A stretch of DNA of 64,000 bases from Roseibium sp. MMSF_3412. Its GTDB lineage: Bacteria > Pseudomonadota > Alphaproteobacteria > Rhizobiales > Stappiaceae. The notes under the pieces are model-generated. The model made no database searches, had not been told where the DNA came from, and was given only the letters and a program-made list of their open reading frames with translations. The position numbers and the translations under genes were made by a program. The stretch lies in the NCBI RefSeq assembly GCF_030733265.1, contig NZ_JASHJI010000002.1:124001-188000 (forward strand), written 5' to 3'. Positions 54,653 through 63,838 of the stretch are shown one piece after another. Within the stretch, counting starts at the first letter, position 1, and the number at the start of each line of letters is the position of its first letter.

Positions 54653-55759
54653 TCAGTACCTCGGGCGCATCCAGCGGTCGGCCGCCTTGATCAGAAGGGT
54701 CATGGCGATGACGATGATGACCAGATAGACAATCGCAAGCAGCGTTCCGTATCCGACATTGGACCGGTCGCGATATTCCCGGAAGATGAAGCTGGTCACG
54801 CTGTCCGTCGCCCCGCCGGGACCGCCGGACGTGACGTTGATGATGATGTCCGCAAGCTTCAGTTTGAAGATGATCCGGATCAGGATCGCGGTGATGGAAA
54901 CCGGCAGCATGAGCGGGAACGTCACTTCCCAGAACTGGGTCCAAGCGCCCGCGCCATCAACGCGCGCAGCCTCGTTGAGCTCTCGCGGGATTGCCTGCAA
55001 TCCTGCCAGTATCATGATCATCATGAAGGGAATGTAGGTCCAGGCATCCATCAGCATGATCATCAGCTGGGCAATCTCGGGAGACGAAAAGAACGAGGGA
55101 TTTTCCACGCCCAGCTCCCGCAACAGTCTGGCCACCGGCCCGAACCTGTTTTCCAGCATCGACTTCCCGATCATCCAGGACACCGCGACGGGAGACAGCA
55201 TCAGCGGCAGCAGGAATGCCACCCGAAAGAACTTGCGTGCCCGGATTTCCGCGTTGAGAAGCAGGGCAAGACCGAACGCGATGGCATATTCCACGATGAT
55301 CGCGAGGGTATACCAGACCATGTTGCGCAGCGCGTTCCAGTAGAACGGGTCGTCCCACATCTGTCGCAGATTGTCTATGCCGTTGAATTTTCGTCCGTCG
55401 GGGGATGCAAGGTTCCAGTCGGAAAACGCGATGACCAATCCGAACAGAAGCGGAAAGACCACCATGGAGACCACGAACAACGTGGCCGGAAGCACAAACA
55501 GCGTCCGCTTGCCATGCTCTCCACGGGTAATCACCTGCGACGCGCACAGGCATATGCCCCAGAAAATATAGGCATAAAGTGTTGGCCGCCAGTTCGCGAA
55601 CCCCAGGTCTATCCAGCCGCTTTGGTCAGCCGCCTGTAGAATTGCGATAAATGCCAACAGGCCTGCGGATCCCCAGACCAGGATTTTCCCGAAACGCTTG
55701 CGTTGTTCGGAGATATCGTCGGCGGTCACAACATGAAGCCGATCGCCTTCGGAACTCAT
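54653..55759 (-). CDS. Sugar ABC transporter permease (MalF type)
   Basis: A 368-residue permease with extra N-terminal hydrophobic spans (ILVWGSAGLLAFIAILQ and others) before the core. The EAA motif is NEAARVDGAGAWTQFWEVTFP. Such N-terminal extensions are common for UgpA/MalF-type partners in alphaproteobacteria. It is cotranscribed between the binding protein and the MalG-type permease. Confidence 0.88.
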   Translation of the reverse strand: MSSEGDRLHVVTADDISEQRKRFGKILVWGSAGLLAFIAILQAADQSGWIDLGFANWRPTLYAYIFWGICLCASQVITRGEHGKRTLFVLPATLFVVSMVVFPLLFGLVIAFSDWNLASPDGRKFNGIDNLRQMWDDPFYWNALRNMVWYTLAIIVEYAIAFGLALLLNAEIRARKFFRVAFLLPLMLSPVAVSWMIGKSMLENRFGPVARLLRELGVENPSFFSSPEIAQLMIMLMDAWTYIPFMMIMILAGLQAIPRELNEAARVDGAGAWTQFWEVTFPLMLPVSITAILIRIIFKLKLADIIINVTSGGPGGATDSVTSFIFREYRDRSNVGYGTLLAIVYLVIIVIAMTLLIKAADRWMRPRY

Positions 55760-55824
55760 TAATGTCTCGCCCCGCCTCTGTAGGATTTGCGGGCAGGCAC
55801 CGAGCGCCTGCCCGCATGTTCACG

Positions 55825-57465
55825 TCAAAGTCCCAGCGAAGCCTTGTACAGCTTGATCTGGTTCTCCCGGCCGATCTGGTCCGTGATCTTTTCCCAGGCG
55901 GCCGCAATTGCATCGCCGATTTCCTGAGCCGATCCGTACTGTCCGGCATAGCCTTTGGCCAACTCGTCCTCGGCCACCGAATAGTATTGGAAGATACCCG
56001 GGATCCGCGGTTCGATGGCCGCATTGGGGTGATTGTAGCTGTCGGCGTTCGAGCCAAGATAGTCTTCGATATAGGCACGATCGTACCCGGCCGCTTCCCA
56101 CTCGTCGAACTGGAAGTGTGAGTTGCGGTACGGCTGGAAGCCGGACGGATAGGCAGACATCCACAGGCTGATATCCTTGCCGCCAAGATGAGCCGCTGCG
56201 CTCCAGGCCGCCTTGCGCTTCTTCTCGTCGCCCGACACCCGCTTGGTGACATAAATGCCCCAGCCGAGATAGGCCATGTTCGGCGCTTCGTTGTAGGTCT
56301 CTTCCCAGGCACCCGTCTTGCTGTTGTAAACGCGGTCCGAGCCCGGATTGATCCCGAAACCGACAACGTCGCCAACGACCGAGGTGTCGGATGTGCGCGC
56401 ACTGGATCCGATATCGCCCCACCACATCAGCATCGAACCTGTTCCTGCAAGGAACTGCTGGAAGCCGGTCGTTCCCGGATCCGCATTGATCTGATCTGCC
56501 GGATAGGCACCGGCTTCAATAAGATCGAGAACATCCTGGATCGCCTGTACCCAGGCCGGATTGTTGACGCGCGGTTTCATGGTGTCCGGATCGAACAGCC
56601 AGGCCGGGTCATCCGGGTGCTTGGCATAGACTGCGGCGCGGTTCTCCAGGAAATAGAAGCCGAAACCGCCCCAGCCTTTCAGCGGGTCGAGATACCCGTG
56701 AGCAGGCAGCCCGGTCAGAGGATCTTCCTTGCCGATCAGGGCCTTGGTCACGGTGTTGACATCCTGCCAGGTCCTGGGAACGGACGCCCCGCCTATCGCT
56801 CCGTCACCGAAGTAATCGGTCCGGTACGCGAAGGTGTGGCAATCGCCGTCGATGGTGACCCGGTATTTCTTTCCATCCCACGTGCCGACCGGCGGCTTGA
56901 GATAGCTCACCAGATCTTCTGCATCGATCTGCTCTTCAACCCAGTCCGGCATTTCGTCGAGAAGACCCTTGCCGGCCGTGTCGCCCTCGAACGGCGCGCC
57001 CATCTCGATAATGTCGAAGTCCACGGTTCCGGTCGCAATCGCCTGCTGCAGACGCGGATTGTAGTCCGCCTGTGCAAGGTCAACCCAGTTGATCTTCGCC
57101 CCTGTGTAGGCTTCCCACGGCTTCAGAAAACCCCGGAAAAGGAAATTGTGGAGGTTCTGGTTGTTGAGTCCCATGAATGTCAGCTCGACACCCTCGAACT
57201 CGCCTTCCGCGACGCGCTCCTTGGTCGGGCCGAGGCACATCTCGCCGACTTTCTGCCAGTCGGCGTCCGTGGGCGAGCCTTGACCGACGCCCGGGATCTT
57301 AAGAATTTCAGCGCGCAGATCCGACTGGGCCCTGGCTGCACTGAAAGGGATACCGGTCGCTACCGAGCTCATGGCGGCAATCGCGCCGACGCTTGCAGCG
57401 CCCTTGAGCAAACCGCGCCGGTTTAGCTGACGACGCATAATCGTATTGTAATCACTAACTTTCAC
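55825..57465 (-). CDS. Sugar ABC transporter substrate-binding protein (Tat-exported)
   Basis: A 546-residue periplasmic binding protein. The start is GTG 57465, after gggagga; a GTG at 57480 would contain that site. The leader has a twin-arginine motif (NRRGLLKGA) and a hydrophobic stretch ending AARAQS, so it is exported folded by Tat. The body has family 1 features of large solute-binding proteins: ELTFMGLNNQNLHNFL, DFDIIEMGAPFEG, and aromatic-rich GWGGFGFYFLEN and MLMWWGDIGSS. It defines the substrate of the transporter, which I cannot deduce. A GntR operator lies upstream. Confidence 0.88.
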   Translation of the reverse strand: MKVSDYNTIMRRQLNRRGLLKGAASVGAIAAMSSVATGIPFSAARAQSDLRAEILKIPGVGQGSPTDADWQKVGEMCLGPTKERVAEGEFEGVELTFMGLNNQNLHNFLFRGFLKPWEAYTGAKINWVDLAQADYNPRLQQAIATGTVDFDIIEMGAPFEGDTAGKGLLDEMPDWVEEQIDAEDLVSYLKPPVGTWDGKKYRVTIDGDCHTFAYRTDYFGDGAIGGASVPRTWQDVNTVTKALIGKEDPLTGLPAHGYLDPLKGWGGFGFYFLENRAAVYAKHPDDPAWLFDPDTMKPRVNNPAWVQAIQDVLDLIEAGAYPADQINADPGTTGFQQFLAGTGSMLMWWGDIGSSARTSDTSVVGDVVGFGINPGSDRVYNSKTGAWEETYNEAPNMAYLGWGIYVTKRVSGDEKKRKAAWSAAAHLGGKDISLWMSAYPSGFQPYRNSHFQFDEWEAAGYDRAYIEDYLGSNADSYNHPNAAIEPRIPGIFQYYSVAEDELAKGYAGQYGSAQEIGDAIAAAWEKITDQIGRENQIKLYKASLGL

Positions 57466-57615
57466 GTCACTTCCTCCCACTACACTTCAAGTTGGCCAAC
57501 CCCTGCAAAGGCACCCTTTTTGCCGGGTGCTCTCCTCGAAAACAGGCGGGTCTTATCCAATCGGAGCAGACTTCCGACGGGTAACGTCCCAATTCGCGTA
57601 CGTGCTGTCAAGTAG

Positions 57616-57627
57616 CTAACATGTTAG
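57616..57627 (+). promoter_or_regulatory. GntR/FCD operator, site 3
   Basis: CTAACATGTTAG is a perfect 12-bp palindrome in the 236-bp space between the divergent importer units (57465 minus, 57702 plus). Its core is identical to that of site 1 before gntR. Its location allows joint repression of both units. Confidence 0.75.
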
Positions 57628-57701
57628 TAAGGTCAGAGGTGGACAAATTCCTGCCAATAAGCTACCCGGTGAAGAGGGTAGGATCGGCTTTGTGAGGCTC
57701 A

Positions 57702-58772
57702 ATGGCTGAAGTCGCTGTCAAGCAAGTGCGCAAGAGTTATGGCGATACCGAGGTTATTCACGGTATCGACGTGGATATCACGGACGGCGAATTCGTGGTC
57801 CTCGTCGGACCGTCGGGGTGCGGGAAATCGACCCTCTTGCGCATGATCGCCGGATTGGAGGAAATCACATCCGGCGACATTCACATCGGCGAGCGCCGGG
57901 TCAATCATTTGCCGCCTAACCAGCGCGACATCGCCATGGTGTTTCAGTCTTATGCGCTTTACCCGCACAAGACGGTTGAGGCGAATATGGGCTTTTCGCT
58001 CAAGCTGAAAAAAATGGACAAGGCGGCAATCAAGAAGCGTGTGGCGGATGCCGCTGAAATTCTCGGTCTTACACCCTATCTCGGGCGCTATCCGCGCGCC
58101 CTGTCGGGAGGACAGCGGCAGCGGGTTGCGATGGGCCGCGCGATCGTTCGCGATCCGCAGGTGTTTCTGTTCGACGAACCGCTCTCGAACCTGGATGCCA
58201 AACTGCGCGTGCAGATGCGCACGGAAATCCGCGAATTGCACCAGCGTTTGCAGACCACAACCATCTACGTCACGCATGACCAGATCGAAGCCATGACCAT
58301 GGCCGACAAGATTGTCGTGCTGAACGGCGGCAATGTCGAGCAGATCGGAAGCCCGCTGGATCTGTACGACCGGCCCAAAAACAGTTTTGTCGCCAGTTTC
58401 ATCGGCTCGCCGGCGATGAATCTCTTTGATGGAAAAATAGAAAAGTCCGGCGCGGACAACGCTCAGGTTTCTGTCGGCGGAACCGTGCTTGACTTGCCTG
58501 GGTTCAATGACCTGGAACCTGGCCGTCCGGTAAGGCTGGGCGTTCGTCCGGAGCACCTGCAGTTGGCCGAAACCGGTCTGCCGGCAACAGTAAGGGTTGT
58601 CGAGCCGACCGGCCCGGAAATTCATGTCGTGTTCCAGTTCGGGGCCGGCGAACTGACGGCGGTTTTCAGGGAACGGCATGCACTGTCCACGGGGGACCGG
58701 GTCCATCTCGGGATCGATACAAACCACTTTCACCTGTTCGGTGCCGATGACGGACTGAGGATCGAACCGTGA
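57702..58772 (+). CDS. Sugar ABC transporter ATPase (UgpC/MsmX type)
   Basis: A 356-residue ATPase. Walker A GPSGCGKSTLL (about 36-46), Q-loop VFQSYALYPHKT, signature LSGGQRQRVAMGRAIV, Walker B VFLFDEPLSNLDAKLR and switch His VTHDQIEAM are complete. The C-terminal TOBE/OB part (about 235-356) is as in MalK/UgpC, including LGVRPEHLQL. It drives the sugar importer, whose permeases are divergent. It starts the fucU-rbsK-like operon. Confidence 0.92.
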   Translation: MAEVAVKQVRKSYGDTEVIHGIDVDITDGEFVVLVGPSGCGKSTLLRMIAGLEEITSGDIHIGERRVNHLPPNQRDIAMVFQSYALYPHKTVEANMGFSLKLKKMDKAAIKKRVADAAEILGLTPYLGRYPRALSGGQRQRVAMGRAIVRDPQVFLFDEPLSNLDAKLRVQMRTEIRELHQRLQTTTIYVTHDQIEAMTMADKIVVLNGGNVEQIGSPLDLYDRPKNSFVASFIGSPAMNLFDGKIEKSGADNAQVSVGGTVLDLPGFNDLEPGRPVRLGVRPEHLQLAETGLPATVRVVEPTGPEIHVVFQFGAGELTAVFRERHALSTGDRVHLGIDTNHFHLFGADDGLRIEP

Positions 58773-58856
58773 GGAACAGTCGACTCCAGGACAGACGATA
58801 GTCCAGAGTTGGTCCGTGAAGCCGCAGAGACGGGTATCTGCAGAGAGGAGCCAGGA

Positions 58857-59309
58857 ATGCTGAAAGGGATTGATCCGAGACTGAACGCCGATGTGTTGCA
58901 TTGCTTGCGGGCCATGGGTCATGGAGATGCGATCGTCATTTCCGACACGAATTTCCCCTCCGACAGCGTTGCCAGAAACACGGTTTACGGCTCCCTGCTG
59001 CGGATGGAAAATCTCAGTGCCGCCGAAGCGATCGAAGCGATCCTGTCCGTGCTCCCGCTCGATACGTTTGTCGATGATTTCGCGATGCGGATGGAAATCG
59101 TCGGTGCGCCGGACGAAATCCCCGAGGTTCAAAGCGAAGTCCAGAAGAAGATCGACACGGCCGAAGGCGGCTCGCGTCCCATGATCGGTGTCGAACGCTT
59201 CGCATTCTATGATCTGGCGCGCCAGAGCTATGCCGTGATCCAGACGGGAGAGCGGCGCTTTTACGGATGCTTCGTGTTGCGCAAGGGTGTCGTGGGACCG
59301 GATCAATGA
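58857..59309 (+). CDS. fucU: RbsD/FucU-family sugar mutarotase
   Basis: A 150-residue protein, started at ATG 58857 (gaggag upstream), since a 16-residue upstream extension is atypical. FucU features are MLKGIDPRLNADVLHCLRAMGHGD with His and Asp in the pocket, DTNFPSD, and the C-terminal RRFYGCFVLRKGVVGP. The enzyme converts anomers of a sugar such as L-fucose. It overlaps the PfkB kinase gene by 4 nt. With the fucose-type dehydrogenase at 49230 this supports a fucose-like 6-deoxy sugar or related aldose as substrate. Confidence 0.85.
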   Translation: MLKGIDPRLNADVLHCLRAMGHGDAIVISDTNFPSDSVARNTVYGSLLRMENLSAAEAIEAILSVLPLDTFVDDFAMRMEIVGAPDEIPEVQSEVQKKIDTAEGGSRPMIGVERFAFYDLARQSYAVIQTGERRFYGCFVLRKGVVGPDQ

Positions 59310-60235
59310 GTTTGGATATCGTCATACTGGGTGTCTTTGTTGCAGACACCGCCTACCGGGCGGCCCGGCCACCCAGAATGGGTGAAACCATTTTGGGAAA
59401 ATCCTTCGCTCTCGGACCGGGCGGGAAAGGCTCCAACCAGGCGGTTGCCGCCGGCATGGCCGGTGCCAGTGTCGGCATGTTGACCAGGCTCGGGATGGAC
59501 CCTTTCGCGGACATGGCGCTTGCAACATGGTCGAAGGCCGGGGTGACATCGCTGGCCTCACAGCACGAGGACGGCTACACCGGCGCCGCCTATATCTTCA
59601 TTGATGATGCCACCGGCGACAACGCCATCATCGTGTGCCCGGGCATCGCGGCCAGCCTAGGGCCGCATGACGTCGATGCCCAGAAAGAGGCACTCAAGAC
59701 CTGTAAAGTCTTCCTCACGCAGCTCGAGCAACCGCTGGAGACCGCAGAATATGCGTTGGATGTGGCCAGGAATGCCGGTGCGACAACGATCCTGAATCCG
59801 GCACCGGCGGCCGAGTTGCCCGACTCCATGCTTGCGCTTTGCGACTATGTCACACCGAACGAATCCGAGACCGAGGCCATCACCGGGCTGAGCGTACAGA
59901 GCGTTGAAGACGCCACGAAGGCGGCCGCGGAGCTGATCAGGCGCGGCGCAAGGGCTGCCATTGTCACGCTCGGCGAAAACGGATGTCTCTATCACGACGG
60001 CGCTGAGGCGACACATGTTCCCGCCATGTCCGCCGGACCCGTCCTGGAGACCACCGGTGCCGGCGACGCATTCAACGGCGGTTTCGCGGCCGGCCTGGCG
60101 CAGGAAATGTCGCCCATCGAGGCGATCCGGTTCGCAACGGCAACCGCATCCATTTCCGTCACGAGACCCGGAACAGCGCCCTCTATGCCCGCTCGTGCGG
60201 AAATCGAGGACCTGCTAAGGCAAAATCCGGGATAA
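59306..60235 (+). CDS. PfkB-family sugar kinase (ribokinase-like), second copy
   Basis: A 309-residue kinase started at ATG 59306 (ATGA overlap with fucU). The signatures are GPGGKGSNQAVAAGMAGA and ETTGAGDAFNGGFAAGLA with the catalytic Asp, and LNPAPAAELP/TPNESETEAITG as in ribokinases. It is longer and closer to normal ribokinase than the first copy at 48359. It probably phosphorylates the imported sugar or a product of the pathway. Confidence 0.9.
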   Translation: MSLDIVILGVFVADTAYRAARPPRMGETILGKSFALGPGGKGSNQAVAAGMAGASVGMLTRLGMDPFADMALATWSKAGVTSLASQHEDGYTGAAYIFIDDATGDNAIIVCPGIAASLGPHDVDAQKEALKTCKVFLTQLEQPLETAEYALDVARNAGATTILNPAPAAELPDSMLALCDYVTPNESETEAITGLSVQSVEDATKAAAELIRRGARAAIVTLGENGCLYHDGAEATHVPAMSAGPVLETTGAGDAFNGGFAAGLAQEMSPIEAIRFATATASISVTRPGTAPSMPARAEIEDLLRQNPG

Positions 60236-60331
60236 CCGTACCTGGCCGGCGCCTGATAGACCTTGAGGAAGTCCCTCTGTCCGTCGGCAGAACAGCGCCT
60301 TTGGGTGCCGGCCCCTCTCAAAAGCATTGAC

Positions 60332-61825
60332 CTATATGTAATCGAACGCCCATTCGTTGTAGCCCTGGGTGCCGCGATACCAAAGCACCTTGTCCGTTTC
60401 GCTTTCGCCGTGGTTCCACAAGTGCTTCTGCCCCCGGTTCATGGCGTCTCGCACAACCGCCCGCCGCTTCTGGCTGAGAAGAATGGCATCGGTCAATGCG
60501 GCCTCGTCCCACTTGGTGCGGGCTTCCTCCTGGAAAGCCTCAACAAGTTCCTGATGCGGTTCGGAACGGGCGAGATTGGTCCGTTCGTGGGGATCTTCGG
60601 CAAGATCGAACAGCATGATGCCGTCGTGAGATGACTGGATGAATTTGTACGTTCCCCTCCGGATCATGAAAATAGGCGCGGGCGTCGCTTCAGCCAGGTA
60701 CTCCGCATAGACGGTGCGCTGCGGCGGCGGATTTCCCCTGTCGAGGAGGCTCAGCAGATCTGCGCCCTCGAGCGGTTCGACCGGCTCGCCTGCGCCGGCC
60801 AGAGCGCAGAAGGTTGGCAATAGGTCAACCAGCGACGTCAATTCGCCCACCCGCTGCGCGTTCAGCCACGGTGCCTGGACGATCAGTGGAACGCGTAAGG
60901 CTTTTTCAAAGAAGTGTTTCTTGAACCACATGCCCCTCTCGCCGAGCATTTCACCATGATCGGACGTGAACACAATCACGGTGTTGTCCGCAGCGCCGGT
61001 GGCCGCAAGGGCGTCGAGAATGCGGGAGATCAGGCTGTCGAGATAGCTGATGGAACCGTAGTAGGCGCGAATGGCGCGGCCGACATCCTCATCCCGGAAA
61101 CGGATCCCGAGCATACCGAAATCCTTCAGAAGACGCACCGAATGCGGATCGTGCTCCTGCTCGCTGAGCGCCGGGATCCGGGGCATCGGGATTTCCTTGC
61201 CCTCATAGAGATCCCAGAATTCCTTTCGGCACAGGTAAGGTTCATGCGGGTGCGTATAGGAGACCTGAAGGAAAAACGGGCGCTCGTCGTCCGAGCGGGC
61301 GATGTCGAAGATATGCTGAACCGCCTTGAAGGTGACCTCCTCGTCGTAGTCGATCTGAACGGACCGTTCACAGATGCCGGCAATCCGAACCGCGCGGTCA
61401 TCGTTCGTGTCCCTCTTGCCTTCGTTCTGCCAGTTTGGAACCCAGGCAAAATCAGCCGGATAGAGATCGGCGGTGAGGCGCTTTTCAAAGCCGTGAAACT
61501 GGTCCGGCCCGATAAAGTGCATCTTGCCCGACAGGGCCGTCTGGTAACCGGCGACCCGCAGGTAATGGGCATAGGTGGGAATCTCGGCGGAAAATTCAGC
61601 CGCGTTGTCATAGGCGCCAACGGCGGAGCAGAGTTGACCGGTTGCCATTGAAAACCGCGACGGTGCGCAGAGCGGAAAGTTGCAATAGGCGTTTTCAAAA
61701 ACGACGCCTGTCTCTGCAAGCCTGTCCAGTGTCGGCGCATGGCAGATCTCGTCCCCGTAGGCACGCAGGGACGATGCTGTGAGCTGGTCAACCTGAAGGA
61801 ACAGGATGTTGGGTTGTTTTTTCAT
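60332..61825 (-). CDS. betC: Choline-sulfatase
   Basis: A 497-residue sulfatase, started at ATG 61825; it overlaps the permease stop by 4 nt. The active-site Cys53 in NFPLCAPSRFSMATGQ is the C-x-P-S-R motif converted to formylglycine. Metal ligands lie in QVDQLTASSLRAYG and FTSDHGEMLGERG. The C-terminal segment (LLSQKRRAVVRDAMNRGQ, NEWAFDYI) is the choline-sulfatase C-terminal extension. It hydrolyses choline sulfate to choline and sulfate in the cytoplasm. The partner transporter genes precede it on the same strand. Confidence 0.88.
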   Translation of the reverse strand: MKKQPNILFLQVDQLTASSLRAYGDEICHAPTLDRLAETGVVFENAYCNFPLCAPSRFSMATGQLCSAVGAYDNAAEFSAEIPTYAHYLRVAGYQTALSGKMHFIGPDQFHGFEKRLTADLYPADFAWVPNWQNEGKRDTNDDRAVRIAGICERSVQIDYDEEVTFKAVQHIFDIARSDDERPFFLQVSYTHPHEPYLCRKEFWDLYEGKEIPMPRIPALSEQEHDPHSVRLLKDFGMLGIRFRDEDVGRAIRAYYGSISYLDSLISRILDALAATGAADNTVIVFTSDHGEMLGERGMWFKKHFFEKALRVPLIVQAPWLNAQRVGELTSLVDLLPTFCALAGAGEPVEPLEGADLLSLLDRGNPPPQRTVYAEYLAEATPAPIFMIRRGTYKFIQSSHDGIMLFDLAEDPHERTNLARSEPHQELVEAFQEEARTKWDEAALTDAILLSQKRRAVVRDAMNRGQKHLWNHGESETDKVLWYRGTQGYNEWAFDYI

Positions 61826-62736
61826 TTGCGGACCAATGCTCTGACAGCCCCGACCGGGCCGGTTTCGTACCACTTCTGATGATTGCGCGCGCGAGCGGAT
61901 TGGCCGAAACTTTGCGACACCCGGTCGATGACAATCGCCAGGAAAACGATGCCGAGCCCACCGACGGTCGCAAGCCCCATGTCCAGCCGGCCAATGCCCC
62001 GCAGCACCATTTGTCCGAGCCCGGTGACCGAAATCATCGACGAGACGACCACCATGGACAGCGCCATCATGATGGTCTGGTTGACCCCTGCCATGATCGT
62101 GGGAAGGGCAAGAGGCAGCTCCACCTTGTAGAGCGTCTGGCGATTTGACGCGCCAAAGGCCCGGGCCGCTTCGACCATGTCGGGGCGAACCTGCCTGATG
62201 CCGAGATTGGTGAGGCGGACGACCGGTGGCAGCGCGTAGATGAAGGTCACGATGACCCCGGACACGTTGCCGATCGAAAACAGCATCACGATCGGCACGA
62301 GATAGACGAAGGACGGGATGGTCTGCATCAGGTCCAGAACCGGTTGGAGAACCATCCAGAACCGGTCGCGCTTGGCGGCAAGAACGCCCAGCGGAATACC
62401 GATCAGGGAGCAGAACACGACACATGTCAGAACGATCGACAGCGTCGTCATGCTTTCTTCCCAGGCCCCCATCAGCCCGATCGCAGTCATGCAGGCGGCC
62501 GCGATGATGCCCAGCCTGCGGCCACCGGCCTGCCAGGCGATCAGCACGATCAGCGCCAGCACCAGGAGATCCGGGGCTTCGGTCAATCCGTCCTCCAGCG
62601 CCGTCAGCACCAGGTCGAACGGCACCTTGATCGCCTGAAAGACGAAACGGAAATTCGCAACGACCCATTGCAGCGCGGTTTCGACCCAGACACCGACCGG
62701 CACCCATTCCGTGTCGAAGATGTTCCACAGATCCAT
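61822..62736 (-). CDS. choW: Quaternary-amine ABC transporter permease (ChoW/ProW type)
   Basis: A 304-residue permease with about six spans. The conserved loop RPDMVEAARAFGASNRQTLYKVELPLALPT is the EAA motif typical of ProW/ChoW/OpuAB. The N-terminus faces the periplasm, as in this group. It lies between the ATPase and betC genes and overlaps betC by 4 nt, so the import of choline, betaine or choline sulfate feeds BetC. Confidence 0.88.
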   Translation of the reverse strand: MDLWNIFDTEWVPVGVWVETALQWVVANFRFVFQAIKVPFDLVLTALEDGLTEAPDLLVLALIVLIAWQAGGRRLGIIAAACMTAIGLMGAWEESMTTLSIVLTCVVFCSLIGIPLGVLAAKRDRFWMVLQPVLDLMQTIPSFVYLVPIVMLFSIGNVSGVIVTFIYALPPVVRLTNLGIRQVRPDMVEAARAFGASNRQTLYKVELPLALPTIMAGVNQTIMMALSMVVVSSMISVTGLGQMVLRGIGRLDMGLATVGGLGIVFLAIVIDRVSQSFGQSARARNHQKWYETGPVGAVRALVRK

Positions 62737-62754
62737 CGTCGCCTCTCCTCGGCT

Positions 62755-63774
62755 CTAGCCGCGCAGCGCCTTGAGCGCCGCAGTTATTGTGATCAATCCG
62801 ACCGGGACGTCCTCGGTGTTCGTTACCGTTACCGGTGACTGATCCTCCATGAAGGCATCGATGATCTCGCCCAGTTCAACGTCCGTACGAACCTGCTTGG
62901 GCGTCGGCGCACGGCCGTCGAGCGGTTCCATGATCGTTTCGGCGCGCACCAGGCCAACGCGGCTTATGCCCTTGACGAAGTCAGCGACATAATCGTCTAC
63001 CGGGTTTGTCACGATCTCCTCCGGCGTGCCGATCTGGACGATCTCGCCATCGTTCATGATCGCGATGTGGTCGCCCATCCTGATCGCTTCATCCAGATCG
63101 TGGGTGATGAACAGCGTCGTTTTGTGCATGTGCTCCGAAAGACTGAGGAACTGATCCTGCAACTGGCGCCGGATAAGCGGATCGAGCGCTGAAAACGGTT
63201 CGTCCATCAGCAGGATTTCCGGGTCCGCTGCGAGCGCGCGCGCAAGTCCCACTCTTTGCTGCATGCCGCCCGACAGCTGGTCGGGATAGTGGTCGATCCA
63301 GCCGCGGAGCTCCATGGCCTCCAGGGCCGTTTCCGCTGCCTTTCTCCGATCCGCCAAAGGCACGCCGCGCACCTCCAGGCCGAAACCGACGTTTTCTCCC
63401 AGGGTCCTGTGCGGCCACAGCGCCATGTGCTGGAACACCATTCCGATGGTTTCCGCACGCAGCTGGCGCAGGTCCGACTCGATCATCGTGTCGACCCGCT
63501 TTCCGGCAACGTGAATCTCGCCGGAGGTCGGCTCGATCAACCGGTTTACGTGACGGACCAGGGTTGACTTTCCCGACCCGGACAAACCCATGATGCAGAA
63601 GATCTCGCCCTTCCTGACGGAAAAACTCGCATTGCGGACCCCGAGCACACAGTCAAAGCGGTCACGCACCTCTTCTTTTGAAAGGCCTTCGGCAAGAACG
63701 GCCTTCATGGCCTCGTCGGAACGTTTGCCGTAGATCTTCCACAAATCCCGGCACTCGATCTGCGCATCGCTCAT
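62755..63774 (-). CDS. choV: Quaternary-amine ABC transporter ATPase (ChoV/ProV type)
   Basis: A 339-residue ATPase started at ATG 63774. It has the ProV-type N-terminus (ALLxGLSKEEVRDRF-like), Walker A GLSGSGKSTLVRH, signature LSGGMQQRVGLARALA, Walker B ILLMDEPFSALDPLIR and switch His FITHDLDEA. The C-terminus keeps a single CBS-type region (VELGEIIDAFMEDQSPVTVT), shorter than in ProV. It energises the transporter with choW and the binding protein. Confidence 0.9.
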   Translation of the reverse strand: MSDAQIECRDLWKIYGKRSDEAMKAVLAEGLSKEEVRDRFDCVLGVRNASFSVRKGEIFCIMGLSGSGKSTLVRHVNRLIEPTSGEIHVAGKRVDTMIESDLRQLRAETIGMVFQHMALWPHRTLGENVGFGLEVRGVPLADRRKAAETALEAMELRGWIDHYPDQLSGGMQQRVGLARALAADPEILLMDEPFSALDPLIRRQLQDQFLSLSEHMHKTTLFITHDLDEAIRMGDHIAIMNDGEIVQIGTPEEIVTNPVDDYVADFVKGISRVGLVRAETIMEPLDGRAPTPKQVRTDVELGEIIDAFMEDQSPVTVTNTEDVPVGLITITAALKALRG

Positions 63775-63838
63775 GACAGCAGTCCCTTGCAGAAAAACGG
63801 GCGAGGCAAGTGCCGCGCCCGGAAGGTGGGGAGGGATG

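Noticed and set aside
60332..62728. A single 798-codon frame covering betC and most of choW
   Set aside because: The part upstream of 61825 is out of frame with the real permease gene and antisense-like in sequence; betC starts at 61825 with ATGA coupling to choW.
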